A DNA stretch of 64,000 bases from Paraburkholderia sp. ZP32-5 (GTDB taxonomy: Bacteria; Pseudomonadota; Gammaproteobacteria; Burkholderiales; Burkholderiaceae), in NCBI RefSeq assembly GCF_021390495.1, contig NZ_JAJEJP010000002.1:1054001-1118000 (forward strand), read 5' to 3'. Position 1 is the first letter of the stretch. Each line of letters starts with the position of its first letter. Under the pieces are notes generated by a model. The model did not search any database, had not been told where the DNA came from, and was given only the letters and a program-made list of their open reading frames with translations. This document shows positions 36,967 through 45,633 of this stretch, in pieces. The position numbers and the translations under genes were made by a program.

Positions 36967-38391
36967 CTATCGCGTGATGGCGTAGCCGATTCGCGCAATC
37001 CAGCGATGCTGGTTGTAATCGAGAATATCTTCGCCATAGCCGGAGAAGAAGCCGAGCCACAGGAAGCCACCCCAGCGGCTATTGATCAGCTTCGCCAACG
37101 GGTAAGTGAACTGGGTATCGATACTGCCTTTACCGCCTTTCATCCCTTTGCGCAGCGTCGCGGCCAATTGCCAGCTGTCGGTGCTGCCGTAGATGAGCTT
37201 CAGGTCCATATAGCCGCGATAGTCGGCGATATCGTGGTTCTCGCCGGCAATGTGCGCATAGTAGTACACCTTCGGCTCGACGGTCAGATGGTTACCGTTG
37301 AGGTCGCCGAAATCCCAGATCGGCTTCACGAAGAAGATGTCGATGCCGCGCGATTCGGGGCCGTCACGTCCATTCGATTCGTGTTCGTAGCCGGCCATCA
37401 AACCCATCCTGCTCCACCATTTGCTCTTCCAGCCGGTGTCTTCGAGATAGTAGAAGAGTGCCGGCATATAGCTGGTGTCGCGAAAGGGCGCCGAGTATTC
37501 GCCGAGATCCCATAGCGAGGTTTGCGTATAGGCGAAATACATGTTGTCCGCGAAGCCGCGCGAGCGCGGATCGTCCGGCGTAACGAGGCGGAACTTGAAG
37601 CTCAGCTGGAATTTCGCGAGGTTCTCGCCATTCGAGCCATCGGCGAAATACGTCGGCTCGTAAGCGGAGAAGCGGCTCAGGAAGCTGTTGAGTTCCGGCA
37701 CCGGCGCATTCGGACGCGAGGGCGGTGGCGATGAGGCAATCAAACTTGTCGACGATGGTTCGGCTGCGCTGGCGGTCGCATTCGGCATGTCGGCCGGCTT
37801 GCCGGCGCCGGACGCGACCGCCGTGTCCTTGCCCGAGTGAGGCGGACGCGTCAGCATCACGAACGATGGCGACACGTCGAGTTCCGGTACATCGATCTTC
37901 ATCGCGCCGCGCGCCCATTCAGGCCATGTGCCGAAATAGCGGATCGCCTTCAGTTCACCCGCGGCGAGCTTCAGATGATCCGGCGCGCCGTTTTCGCGGG
38001 TCAGTGCCAACGGCCTTGGTATCACGTCCGGATTGCTAATCGCGATGTTCAACTGCGGTGGAACGTCGACCTCGGTGCCATTGGGTTCATCGCCGGAATA
38101 GACGATCGTTACTTCGAGCGGAGTGCTCGATAGTGCTTCACGCGGCGGACGCAATACGGAAACGCCGGCAACGCTATAGGTCGAGTAGCTGGCGCCGAGG
38201 ATCAGCAGGCTCATGCATAGCGAGAGCTTCAAAGGTAACCGGATAAATGAGTTGGCAACAACCGGGTTCGCAAATGAGCGAGTGGATGAGTCTGAGAACG
38301 GGTTGAAATGTGAACTGGAAACACGCGAGCGGTGGCTGCGTACTGCGAACTTGTGGTCTTTCTTCACGCGAGACATCAATTGATTCCGCAC
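36967..38391 (-). CDS. Outer-membrane phospholipase A (OMPLA/PldA family)
   Basis: A 474-residue protein. Residues 1-50 are polar, a signal sequence occupies about 50-76, a Pro/Ser/Ala-rich domain follows to about 235, and the C-terminal 240 residues form a 12-strand-type OMPLA barrel. The active-site stretch HESNGRDG supplies H337 and S339, equivalent to E. coli H142 and S144. The position of N156 is Asp351 here. The GTG start has AGGAG six bases upstream, which supports the long N-terminus. It hydrolyses acyl chains from phospholipids in the outer leaflet and needs calcium and dimerisation in E. coli. Confidence 0.88.
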   Translation of the reverse strand: MRNQLMSRVKKDHKFAVRSHRSRVSSSHFNPFSDSSTRSFANPVVANSFIRLPLKLSLCMSLLILGASYSTYSVAGVSVLRPPREALSSTPLEVTIVYSGDEPNGTEVDVPPQLNIAISNPDVIPRPLALTRENGAPDHLKLAAGELKAIRYFGTWPEWARGAMKIDVPELDVSPSFVMLTRPPHSGKDTAVASGAGKPADMPNATASAAEPSSTSLIASSPPPSRPNAPVPELNSFLSRFSAYEPTYFADGSNGENLAKFQLSFKFRLVTPDDPRSRGFADNMYFAYTQTSLWDLGEYSAPFRDTSYMPALFYYLEDTGWKSKWWSRMGLMAGYEHESNGRDGPESRGIDIFFVKPIWDFGDLNGNHLTVEPKVYYYAHIAGENHDIADYRGYMDLKLIYGSTDSWQLAATLRKGMKGGKGSIDTQFTYPLAKLINSRWGGFLWLGFFSGYGEDILDYNQHRWIARIGYAITR

Positions 38392-38844
38392 ACGGGACTC
38401 CTATTGATCGACGAAGAATTCATGTCGCACTGAGACGATAACGTTAAAGCGTGTAATTGGGTAAAAAATCGGGGTCACGTGGTTCATTGCCGAGGCGCGC
38501 TGCATCGTAGTTCCTGCTATTCACGACGGATAATTGCCAGCGCAGATTGCGTATTGCACGAGAGGCAAACAATTAGCCGCGCCAGGGATAACCAGTGGTT
38601 AAAGAACGGCTATTGGCTTTCGTCCGTTGCATTCGCGCAACGTGTATTTCAAAAGCGCTGCGGCAAGGTTCGCGCAAGCTCGATACATTGCCTGGTGTGA
38701 TCGGGTATTCCCCGGATAGTAATTGAGCGGCGGTCCTTTTCTCGCGGTTCCCCGTTCACATTCTTTTCAGTTCACATTTGACCGCGCTTCGTGATATCGG
38801 CAATCCGAAACCAATGCGGAAAAGCCGAGGTTTTATTGAGCGAT
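38392..38844 (-). other. 453-base intergenic region, low G+C
   Basis: This stretch between the phospholipase and DedA-PAP2 genes is distinctly A+T-richer than its surroundings. No open frame in it looks coding. The palindrome TAACGTTA near 38440 lies in the phospholipase promoter region. The 3' end of the DedA-PAP2 gene abuts it at 38845. Confidence 0.4.
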
Positions 38845-40842
38845 TCATTCCATCGGCGATACCAGCAACGACACCGGCACGCCATGACAATCGACTTCCG
38901 CGATCATCGTCGCGCCGAGTTCGCTGCCGGATTTCGCGTGCGCGTCGAACGGGCTCGTTTCCCTGTCGATCCGCAGAATGTTGAGCGGCCACGACGGCCG
39001 CGACAGCCGCTCGTGCGCGAACGCACCGACCCAGAGCGGCGCGGCGGTCATGCCGTCGTCCACCGCATAGCCGCTCGGCCAGAAACGCAGCACGTAGCGC
39101 TCGTCGCGCGTCTCGCCGGGCCGCATGAACACCAGCGACGACGGCACGCCGTTGTTCAGCTTCGGCAGCACCGGCAGCGACACTGCCGATACATCAGGCG
39201 ATGCGAGCGACAGCAGGCTGTGCGCGGACACGTCGGTGCCTTCGACCCAGCCTTGCGAGCGCAACTGCTCGCGAATCGAAGCCGGCGCCGAAACCCATTG
39301 CAGCGTCAGCGGTTCCTTGTGATCGCCGCCCATGTCGGAGCGGAAGCACGGCACGCGCCGCCATCCGGACTGCTTCCATGCGGCCTGTGTCAGCAGCACA
39401 GGCGGCGGTGTGGTGTCCGGCGGCGCGGGCGGCGCGACGCCGAGCTGCACGCCGACGCTGACCAGCATCACCGCGAGCACGACGAGCGGCATGAACCAGC
39501 GGCGCGGCGGCGCCTGCGGATGTCGCCACAGCGCGCTCAGCGCGACGATCGCGACCCAGCCGTAGGCAAGCGCCGCGCCGCCGATCGCGTCGGACACCCA
39601 GTAGCGGCCGAAGTAGACGCCCGCCAGCGCGACCACGATCACGACGATGATGCTCGCGCCGCCGACTAGCACGCCTTCGAGCTTGCCGACCCGGCGCCCG
39701 AGCAGGAACGCGAGAAAGCCGTACACGATGACGGTCGCCGCGACGTGATTGCTCGGAAACACATAGTGGCCGGTCATCAGTTCGTTGGGCGGCGCGCGGT
39801 GCATCGCGAGTTGCAGGGCGAGGATCAGCAGTTGCGAGAACGCGACCGCCGCGAGCCAGTAGGTGATCGTGCGCCAGCGCCGCTCCCACACCATCCACAG
39901 CACGACGGTGACGATCAGCGCGATCAGCGTGAGGCCGCTGCCGAGCGTCGCGAGATGGGCGAGCACGGCGTCGCCCCATGGCGTGCGCACCGATTGCAGG
40001 AAGTGATAGACCGACAGGTCGACGGTGGTCAGCGGATCGCCGCTGACGACGTCCCCGAGCACGCCGAAGAAGAGTGCTCCAGCCAGCAGCACGACCAGCG
40101 ACGCGACGAGGATATGGGTCGCGTCCGGCGTGTCGGGGTCGAGCAGCTTACGCGCGACGCGGCCGAGCGGCCCCGGATGGCGGCAGGCCCAGTCGCCCAG
40201 ATGGCGGCCCGCCGCGCTCGACCACGCATTCGCATGCGACACCAGAAAGGCCGCGCCGCGAAAGCTCAGCCACACGATGCAGACGAGCATCGCGAGGATC
40301 ACGACGAGCCGGAACGACACCGCGCCGGCGAGCAGCACCGACGCGCCGAACACGACGCCCGGCAGGATGTGCGCGGGCGCCCAGATCAGCGCCGACAGCA
40401 CGTTGATCGCATAGAAGCGCAGCGGCGGCATTCCCATCATGCCCGCGACGACCGGCACGATCGCCCGCAACGGGCCGATAAAGCGCGCGAGCACGACGCT
40501 CTTCGCGCCATGCTTGATAAAGAAACGCCGGCCCGCCTCGAGCACTTCGGGATGCGTGCGAAGCGGCCATAGATGGACGATGCGCTCCTTGTAGCGCTCG
40601 CCGAGCCAGAAGCTCATGCCGTCGCCGGCGACCGCGCCGAGGAGCGCCCACACGAAGACCCAGCCGAGGCTCAGCGCGCCGGTGCCGGTCAGCGCGCCGG
40701 CGAGGAACATCGCGGTACTGCCGGGGATGAAGGTGCCGATGACCGCAATGGCTTCGAGAAACGCGGCGAGAAAGACGATCGCGAGCATCCACGTCGAGTG
40801 GCCGGCGAGCAGATGCAAAAGGTGGATGTAGGTGTGCTCCAT
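38845..40842 (-). CDS. DedA - PAP2 phosphatase - LssY C-terminal domain fusion protein
   Basis: A 665-residue polytopic membrane protein. The N-terminal ~200 residues are a DedA/SNARE-associated domain (FIPGSTAMFLAGAL, GDGMSFWLGERY, ARFIGPLRAIVPVVAGMMGM). The middle is a PAP2 acid phosphatase domain with KxxxxxxRP-like, PSNHVAA (PSGH-like) and YWVSDAIGG motifs. The C-terminal soluble domain (about 490-665) matches the LssY C-terminal type. It may transport and dephosphorylate undecaprenyl or phosphatidate lipids. The start MEHTYIHLLHLL is preferred because upstream frame sequence is Arg/Pro/His-rich. Confidence 0.9.
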   Translation of the reverse strand: MEHTYIHLLHLLAGHSTWMLAIVFLAAFLEAIAVIGTFIPGSTAMFLAGALTGTGALSLGWVFVWALLGAVAGDGMSFWLGERYKERIVHLWPLRTHPEVLEAGRRFFIKHGAKSVVLARFIGPLRAIVPVVAGMMGMPPLRFYAINVLSALIWAPAHILPGVVFGASVLLAGAVSFRLVVILAMLVCIVWLSFRGAAFLVSHANAWSSAAGRHLGDWACRHPGPLGRVARKLLDPDTPDATHILVASLVVLLAGALFFGVLGDVVSGDPLTTVDLSVYHFLQSVRTPWGDAVLAHLATLGSGLTLIALIVTVVLWMVWERRWRTITYWLAAVAFSQLLILALQLAMHRAPPNELMTGHYVFPSNHVAATVIVYGFLAFLLGRRVGKLEGVLVGGASIIVVIVVALAGVYFGRYWVSDAIGGAALAYGWVAIVALSALWRHPQAPPRRWFMPLVVLAVMLVSVGVQLGVAPPAPPDTTPPPVLLTQAAWKQSGWRRVPCFRSDMGGDHKEPLTLQWVSAPASIREQLRSQGWVEGTDVSAHSLLSLASPDVSAVSLPVLPKLNNGVPSSLVFMRPGETRDERYVLRFWPSGYAVDDGMTAAPLWVGAFAHERLSRPSWPLNILRIDRETSPFDAHAKSGSELGATMIAEVDCHGVPVSLLVSPME

Positions 40843-41093
40843 CGTGCGCGAACGGCGGTGCTGGCGTGGTGAGGTGATGGTGTGCGGGTGTAGCGATCGA
40901 TCATAGCGCGCGCGGGGGTGGTTCGGTGGGCGGTGGGAGAGGCGAGGGAGGGGGAGAGGCGGCGGCCTTCGCGGTGGCCCGCGGCGCTGCAAGCGGCGAG
41001 CGATCGGCTCAGAATAGCGAGTAGCGTCGGCGATGCACACCGACGTCGAAGCAGTGCCGGGCAGGGTATAGATCGATCGAGCTGGGGGAAGTC

Positions 41094-41459
41094 ATGCGGA
41101 GAGTAATAGGTGGCATCGCGGGCGGCATCGCGCGGTCTGCGCTGATTGCGGTGGTGTTGACGGTGGGGTCTATCGGTGGCGTCGACGCGCAGCAGTTGGG
41201 CACGTCTCAAGGCGCGGGCGGCGCGCAGTCAGGCACAGGCGGCGCGGCCACGACGCAAGGCGCGGGCACGGGGACTAGCGGCTCCAGTGCGTTGCCAGGC
41301 GTGGGCACGTCGGCGGGCGCGAAGTATGGCATTGGCCCGGCCGGATCGGTCGGCTCGGGGCCCGCGCTGAACAACATGCGAGCCAATGGCACGGCTCTCT
41401 ATATGCCGGCCGATCCGCGCGCGCCGAATGTAAGCGGCAGGGCGGCGCCGCCTCGCTAG
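41094..41459 (+). CDS. Small exported Gly/Ala/Ser-rich protein of unknown function
   Basis: A 121-residue protein with a Sec signal peptide (hydrophobic stretch about 13-29, cleavage near VDA|QQ). The mature part is low-complexity, rich in Gly, Thr, Ser and Ala, and ends MPADPRAPNVSGRAAPPR. Similar small glycine-rich exported proteins are frequent in Burkholderiaceae. No function can be assigned. Confidence 0.65.
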   Translation: MRRVIGGIAGGIARSALIAVVLTVGSIGGVDAQQLGTSQGAGGAQSGTGGAATTQGAGTGTSGSSALPGVGTSAGAKYGIGPAGSVGSGPALNNMRANGTALYMPADPRAPNVSGRAAPPR

Positions 41460-41555
41460 CGCACCGCACCCATCGCGCGCAGCATGCGCGGCACCCGCCG
41501 GCACCGCAATGCCGCGGATAGAATGCAGGTCCGATCCGACAACAGGGGAAGGTCA

Positions 41556-42032
41556 ATGGCGCACGGCGAGCACAAGTATCACGTATCGGTGCAATGGACG
41601 GGCAACCGTGGCAGCGGCACTTCGGGGTATCGCGAATACGGGCGCGATCACGTGATTTCTTCGGGCAGCAAGCCCGATATTCCGGGCTCGTCGGACCCGG
41701 CGTTTCTCGGCGATGCGCAGCGCTGGAATCCCGAAGACCTGCTGGTCGCGTCGGCGAGCGCATGCCACAAGCTCTGGTATCTGCACCTGTGTTCCGATGC
41801 AGGCATCGTCGTGCTCGATTATCGCGACGACGCCGAAGGCACGATGCTCGACAGCTCGCAGCCGGGCCGTTTTTCGGAGATCGTGCTGCGGCCGCGCGTC
41901 GTGATCCGCGCGGGCGGCGATGTCGAACTGGCCGAGCATCTGCATCACGTCGCACACGAAAAGTGCTACATCGCGAACTCGGTCAACTTTCCGATTCTCT
42001 GCGAGCCGCTGATCGAGACGGACGCTCGCTGA
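41556..42032 (+). CDS. OsmC family protein
   Basis: A 158-residue OsmC/Ohr-fold protein. The first active-site cysteine is in ASACHKLWYLHLC and the second in HEKCYIANSVNFPI, the positions used for reducing organic hydroperoxides in this fold. It lacks the Ohr-specific motifs and fits the YhfA-like or OsmC group. AGGGGAAGG precedes the ATG. It is a single gene. Confidence 0.88.
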   Translation: MAHGEHKYHVSVQWTGNRGSGTSGYREYGRDHVISSGSKPDIPGSSDPAFLGDAQRWNPEDLLVASASACHKLWYLHLCSDAGIVVLDYRDDAEGTMLDSSQPGRFSEIVLRPRVVIRAGGDVELAEHLHHVAHEKCYIANSVNFPILCEPLIETDAR

Positions 42033-42143
42033 CGCGGGCTTGCGGGCCCGAAGCCGGGGCCTGACACGGCATCATCGATGCCTTCGCCACAGGTGATCCG
42101 GACACCGGCGCAATGCCGTATGGAGATGCTCGCCGGCCGGCGC

Positions 42144-42377
42144 TCAACGCTTGCCGTCGAGCAGATCGCCGAGCATCTCGTCGAACGCAGCCTGCGCATC
42201 TTCGAGTTCCTGCAGCGCGGCGTCGAAAGTCTGCAGCGCAAACTGCGACGGTTGGCCGCTGCCCGCGGGCGGGAACTGCGATTGCAGGGATGCAAACGCT
42301 GTTTGCACGCGCCGCGTCGCGATCAATACGCGTTCCATCGCGGCGGTTTCTTCGGCTCGCGCCTTGTCGTGGTCCAT
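42144..42377 (-). CDS. Small hypothetical protein
   Basis: A 77-residue hydrophilic, acidic protein with predicted helices (QTFDAALQELEDAQAAFDEMLGDLLDGKR), possibly forming a coiled coil. An AGGAGT-like site precedes the ATG. I do not recognise a family. It sits between the OsmC gene and an Lrp regulator and is transcribed with neither. Confidence 0.6.
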   Translation of the reverse strand: MDHDKARAEETAAMERVLIATRRVQTAFASLQSQFPPAGSGQPSQFALQTFDAALQELEDAQAAFDEMLGDLLDGKR

Positions 42378-42456
42378 GAAAACTCCTGGGTCGTGTGGTT
42401 TTGTCGGAGTGGCTCGCGCCGCGTCAAGGGAGGACTATGCCATGTCCGCGCGCGGC

Positions 42457-42927
42457 TCAGGAGAGCGGCAGGCCACCAAACGGCTTCACTTCGCGCAACG
42501 ACAACGCCGATTCCACCGATGTCACGCCGGGCAGCCCGCGCAGCACGTCGCGCATGAAGGCGCCGTAGTCGTCGAGATCGCGCGCGACGATCTGCAGAAT
42601 GTAGTCGGCGCTGCCCGACACGTTGTGACACGACAGGATGCGCGGCATCGCCTGCACCTCGCGTTCGAAGCGGTTCGCGACCACGCGGTCGTGCACAGCG
42701 AAGCGCACCAGCACGAACGACACCACGCCGAGGCCGAGCGCGGCGCGCGACAGCACCGCGCGGTACTGGTCGATATAGCCGTCGTTTTCGAGGCGCTTCA
42801 GACGCCGCGCGCATGGCGTCTCGCTGAGGCCGACGGTTTCGGCGAGCTTAGCGTTCGACATGCGGCCATCGTTTTGCAGCGCCGCGAGGATCGCGCGGTC
42901 GGTCTTGTCGAGGTCTTCGGAGGGCAT
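42457..42927 (-). CDS. Lrp/AsnC family transcriptional regulator
   Basis: A 156-residue regulator with an N-terminal helix-turn-helix (KTDRAILAALQNDGRMSNAKLAETVGLSETPCARRLKRLE) and a C-terminal RAM effector domain (GSADYILQIVARDLDDYGAFMRDVL). It is divergent from a LysE-type exporter across 154 bases, a common pairing in which the regulator controls export of an amino acid it senses. Confidence 0.92.
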   Translation of the reverse strand: MPSEDLDKTDRAILAALQNDGRMSNAKLAETVGLSETPCARRLKRLENDGYIDQYRAVLSRAALGLGVVSFVLVRFAVHDRVVANRFEREVQAMPRILSCHNVSGSADYILQIVARDLDDYGAFMRDVLRGLPGVTSVESALSLREVKPFGGLPLS

Positions 42928-43081
42928 GGTCGGAAGGTGACATTGACGTGAGTGGAAGGCACTTCTGAATGACGAAATGTTAGCGCATTCCTCCATGAAT
43001 GGCGCCAGGCGGTCAGTAATTCGCCAATAAACCCTACCTCATCTGAAGCAAGATGGAGCCTTCAAGAACAAGGAGGCTGCG

Positions 43082-43762
43082 ATGATTTCCGCTCACCTGC
43101 TGGCCGTCTACGTGGCGGCGCTGATTGTCGTTTATGCGGTGCCTGGGCCAGACATGGCGCTGATTTTGCAAACCAGCATTTCGCGCGGAGTGCGCAGCGG
43201 CTTTGCGGCGGCCGCCGGGCTTGGCCTGTCGCGCGCGACGCACGTGACGCTGTCGGCGTGCGGCATGGCTGCATTGCTGCGCAACGCACCGTGGCTGTAC
43301 GACGCGGTGCGCTACGTCGGCGCGGTGTATCTCGCGTGGGTCGGGATTCAGATCTTTCGCTCGCCGGGTTTTGCGCTGCCGGCTAACGCGCGCGATGAGC
43401 GTGAGACGGTGTCCGCGAGCAGCGCGAACGCCGCGAGCGGCGAGGCGGCCGGCGCGGTGCGTCCGTTGCGGGCCGCGTTCGTCAAAGGTTTGCTGACGAA
43501 TCTGCTCAACCCGAAGGCGCTGCTGTTCTGCTCGGTGCTGCTGCCGCAATTCGTGCGGCCCGAAGCGGGGCCGGTCGCGTTGCAGATGATCGAACTCGGT
43601 GTGGTGCTGCTGGTGATCGGCGCCTGTTTCGACCTGATGTATACGGTTGGCGCCGCGCGCATCGCTAACTGGATGCGCGCTCATCCGCTCGCGCAGACTT
43701 TGCAGCGATGGACGTTTTCGGCAGCGCTGATTGGGTTCGCGGTGCGGCTTTCGCTGGATTGA
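43082..43762 (+). CDS. LysE/RhtB family amino-acid exporter
   Basis: A 226-residue membrane protein with about six helices and the family hallmark VPGPDMALILQ near the N-terminus, then GLGLSRATHV and KGLLTNLLNPKALLF. AAGGAGG precedes the ATG. The divergent Lrp-type gene at 42457 is its probable regulator. The exported amino acid is not evident from sequence. Confidence 0.92.
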   Translation: MISAHLLAVYVAALIVVYAVPGPDMALILQTSISRGVRSGFAAAAGLGLSRATHVTLSACGMAALLRNAPWLYDAVRYVGAVYLAWVGIQIFRSPGFALPANARDERETVSASSANAASGEAAGAVRPLRAAFVKGLLTNLLNPKALLFCSVLLPQFVRPEAGPVALQMIELGVVLLVIGACFDLMYTVGAARIANWMRAHPLAQTLQRWTFSAALIGFAVRLSLD

Positions 43763-43796
43763 GGTGGGAATGGAGTTGGGCTGAGCTGCGGCCTCG

Positions 43797-43988
43797 GTGC
43801 AGGTCGCGGCGCAGGCCTCCGGTCGCGATGCAAGCTGCAGCGTAGACCTCCCGGTCGTAGCACAAGCCGCAGCGCAGACTTCCCGGTCCTGGCGCAAGTC
43901 GCAGCGCGCGCAGACCTCAATCTTGGCACGGACTGCACCGCAGGCTCCAGTCTTGGCGCAAGCCGCAGCCCAGGAGCCAGCAGGCTAC
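43797..43988. repeat. Degenerate tandem repeat, about six copies of 30-34 bases
   Basis: Imperfect copies with the core GCGCAAGCCGCAGCGCAG followed by a CTCCCGGTCKTG-like end start near 43797, 43827, 43860, 43892, 43926 and 43956. The copies vary in length and sequence. Frames through it on both strands are open but look like consequences of the repeat rather than genes. Confidence 0.7.
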
Positions 43989-44028
43989 AGTCAACCTTGA
44001 CCAAGCCCGGAGTGACCGCCCCCGCTAC

Positions 44029-44202
44029 TCACTTTTTCAGCTTGCGTTCGCGCCGAGGCCGGTCCTCGATAATTTTCTTGCGATGCTTGTCTTTCATCTT
44101 CTTCCAGCTTTTGCATTCGTCGCGTGTGCGTGTGCAGCCGATGCAAAAGCCGGTTTTGTCGTCGAACTTGCAGATATCGATGCAGGGTGACTCGATGCTC
44201 AT
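44029..44202 (-). CDS. DUF1289 domain-containing protein
   Basis: A 57-residue protein with the family cysteine pattern CIDICKFDDKTGFCIGCTRT and a further Cys in RDECKSW, suggesting a metal-binding site. The C-terminus is very basic. Start MSIESPCIDICK is typical of the family. Its function is unknown. It is divergent from YnfA. Confidence 0.85.
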   Translation of the reverse strand: MSIESPCIDICKFDDKTGFCIGCTRTRDECKSWKKMKDKHRKKIIEDRPRRERKLKK

Positions 44203-44371
44203 GACCGATAGCCGTCGCGGTTGAAGTAGCGCGAATGTCGCACGCGCCGCGCGCGCGGCGCCAAGTGATTGTGTTAATAAAGCCGATAGCGCGGCCGGCA
44301 CCCATGCCGGTTGCAACTCGAACAGGTCGCCGTGCCCACGCGCGGCGACACGATCACTTTCCTTTCCATCG

Positions 44372-44698
44372 ATGAAAACCTTCCTGCTGTACGTCGCGAC
44401 CGCCGTTGCCGAAATTCTGGGCTGCTACCTGCCGTGGCGCTGGCTGAAGGAGGACGGCTCCGCGTGGCTGCTATTGCCCGGTGCACTCAGCCTCGCACTG
44501 TTCGCATGGCTGCTGACGTTGCACGGCAGCGCCGCGGGCCGCGTTTATGCGGCGTACGGCGGCGTGTATGTCGCGGTGGCGATTGCGTGGCTGTGGGGCG
44601 TGGACAAGGTACGGCCCACGCTATGGGACGCCGCGGGCGTTGCACTGACACTGGCCGGCATGGCAGTGATCGCGTTCCAGCCGCGCGTTCATCTATAA
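44372..44698 (+). CDS. YnfA family (UPF0060) small membrane protein
   Basis: A 108-residue, four-helix membrane protein with family motifs [34 protein letters not shown] and the final MAVIAFQPR. The YnfA family is related to small multidrug transporters. It stands alone. Confidence 0.92.
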   Translation: MKTFLLYVATAVAEILGCYLPWRWLKEDGSAWLLLPGALSLALFAWLLTLHGSAAGRVYAAYGGVYVAVAIAWLWGVDKVRPTLWDAAGVALTLAGMAVIAFQPRVHL

Positions 44699-44804
44699 CG
44701 GCAAGCTGGTGCGCCATGTAATCGATGCTCGGCAACCCGTGGTACGAGCTGCCGAAGGTCAATCCCAGCGCTCCGGCTCGCGCACGCCAGTCCGAAGGCT
44801 GCGG

Positions 44805-45314
44805 TTACTGCATGCCGCCCAGGTAATCGAGCTTGCCGAGTTCCACGCCGTTATGACGCAGGATGCCGTATGCAGTCGTGATGTGGAAATAGAAGTTCGG
44901 CAACACGAAACCGAACAGATATGACAGGCCGGTGAATTCGAGCGGACCCGAGCGCATTTTCAACGTGATCGTGTGGCTTTCCGAGCCGTCGATCTGTGCG
45001 GCGTTGAATTCCTTCAGATAATCGATCGTCTTTTGAAGACGGGACTGCAATTCATCGAAAGTCTGCTCGACGTCTTCGAACTTCGGCGGTTCGACGCCAG
45101 CCAGCCGCGCTGCGCAACCCTTTGCGGTATCGCTCACGATATAAATCTGGCGCACAAGCGGCAGCATGTCCGGCGCGAGCCGGGCATTCGTGAATACGGA
45201 CGGCTCGATCTGCTTCGCTGCGGCATGCGCTTCGGCTTTGCCCAGAATGGCCTGCAGGTTCGTAAGGCCGCGAATCAGCACGGGCAGTGACGCTTGATAC
45301 ATCGAAATTGACAT
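44805..45314 (-). CDS. DUF1993 domain-containing protein
   Basis: A 169-residue protein. The N-terminal MYQASLPVLIRGLTNLQAILGKA, the DMLPLVRQIYIVSDTAKGCAARLAG stretch and the C-terminal FYFHITTAYGILRHNGVELGKLDYLG match DUF1993, a helical-bundle family related to DinB. AGAGGA precedes the ATG. The function is unknown. Confidence 0.88.
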   Translation of the reverse strand: MSISMYQASLPVLIRGLTNLQAILGKAEAHAAAKQIEPSVFTNARLAPDMLPLVRQIYIVSDTAKGCAARLAGVEPPKFEDVEQTFDELQSRLQKTIDYLKEFNAAQIDGSESHTITLKMRSGPLEFTGLSYLFGFVLPNFYFHITTAYGILRHNGVELGKLDYLGGMQ

Positions 45315-45633
45315 GAGTTCCTCTGATTTCTCGATCGTGCGCGCAGGCGGCGCGCGAGGCAATGGAACGGCGGGAATGCCGCTTCAGCATCATAGCGCGA
45401 CGCGCTCACGTCGCGCATTAGCCATTCGGACGAGTGCCACGGGCGCCGGAACTGTGTTCGAATGCTTGGGTCGGACGGTTGACCAGATCCTATAAGCCCG
45501 CCGCGCATAGCCATGTGCGCTCACGCCATGCGCAGGTGCGGGCTCGGGGTGTGCTAGCGAGCCCATCGGCCGCGGGAATCGCGCTTCGCTGCGCATGATC
45601 GCGCGCCGCCACGCCAACAGGAGAGTCGACACC
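45315..45633 (+). promoter_or_regulatory. Divergent intergenic region between DUF1993 and S53 peptidase genes
   Basis: 319 bases with no credible gene. It must carry both promoters. An AGGAGA site at 45619-45624 serves the peptidase start. No clear operator or hairpin was identified. Confidence 0.4.

Noticed and set aside
38479..38700. A 73-codon plus-strand frame in the A+T-rich gap after the phospholipase gene
   Set aside because: Codon use does not match the genome and there is no ribosome-binding site.
43681..44004. Open frames on both strands across the ~32-base repeats
   Set aside because: Openness follows from the repeat composition; products are low-complexity and lack start signals.
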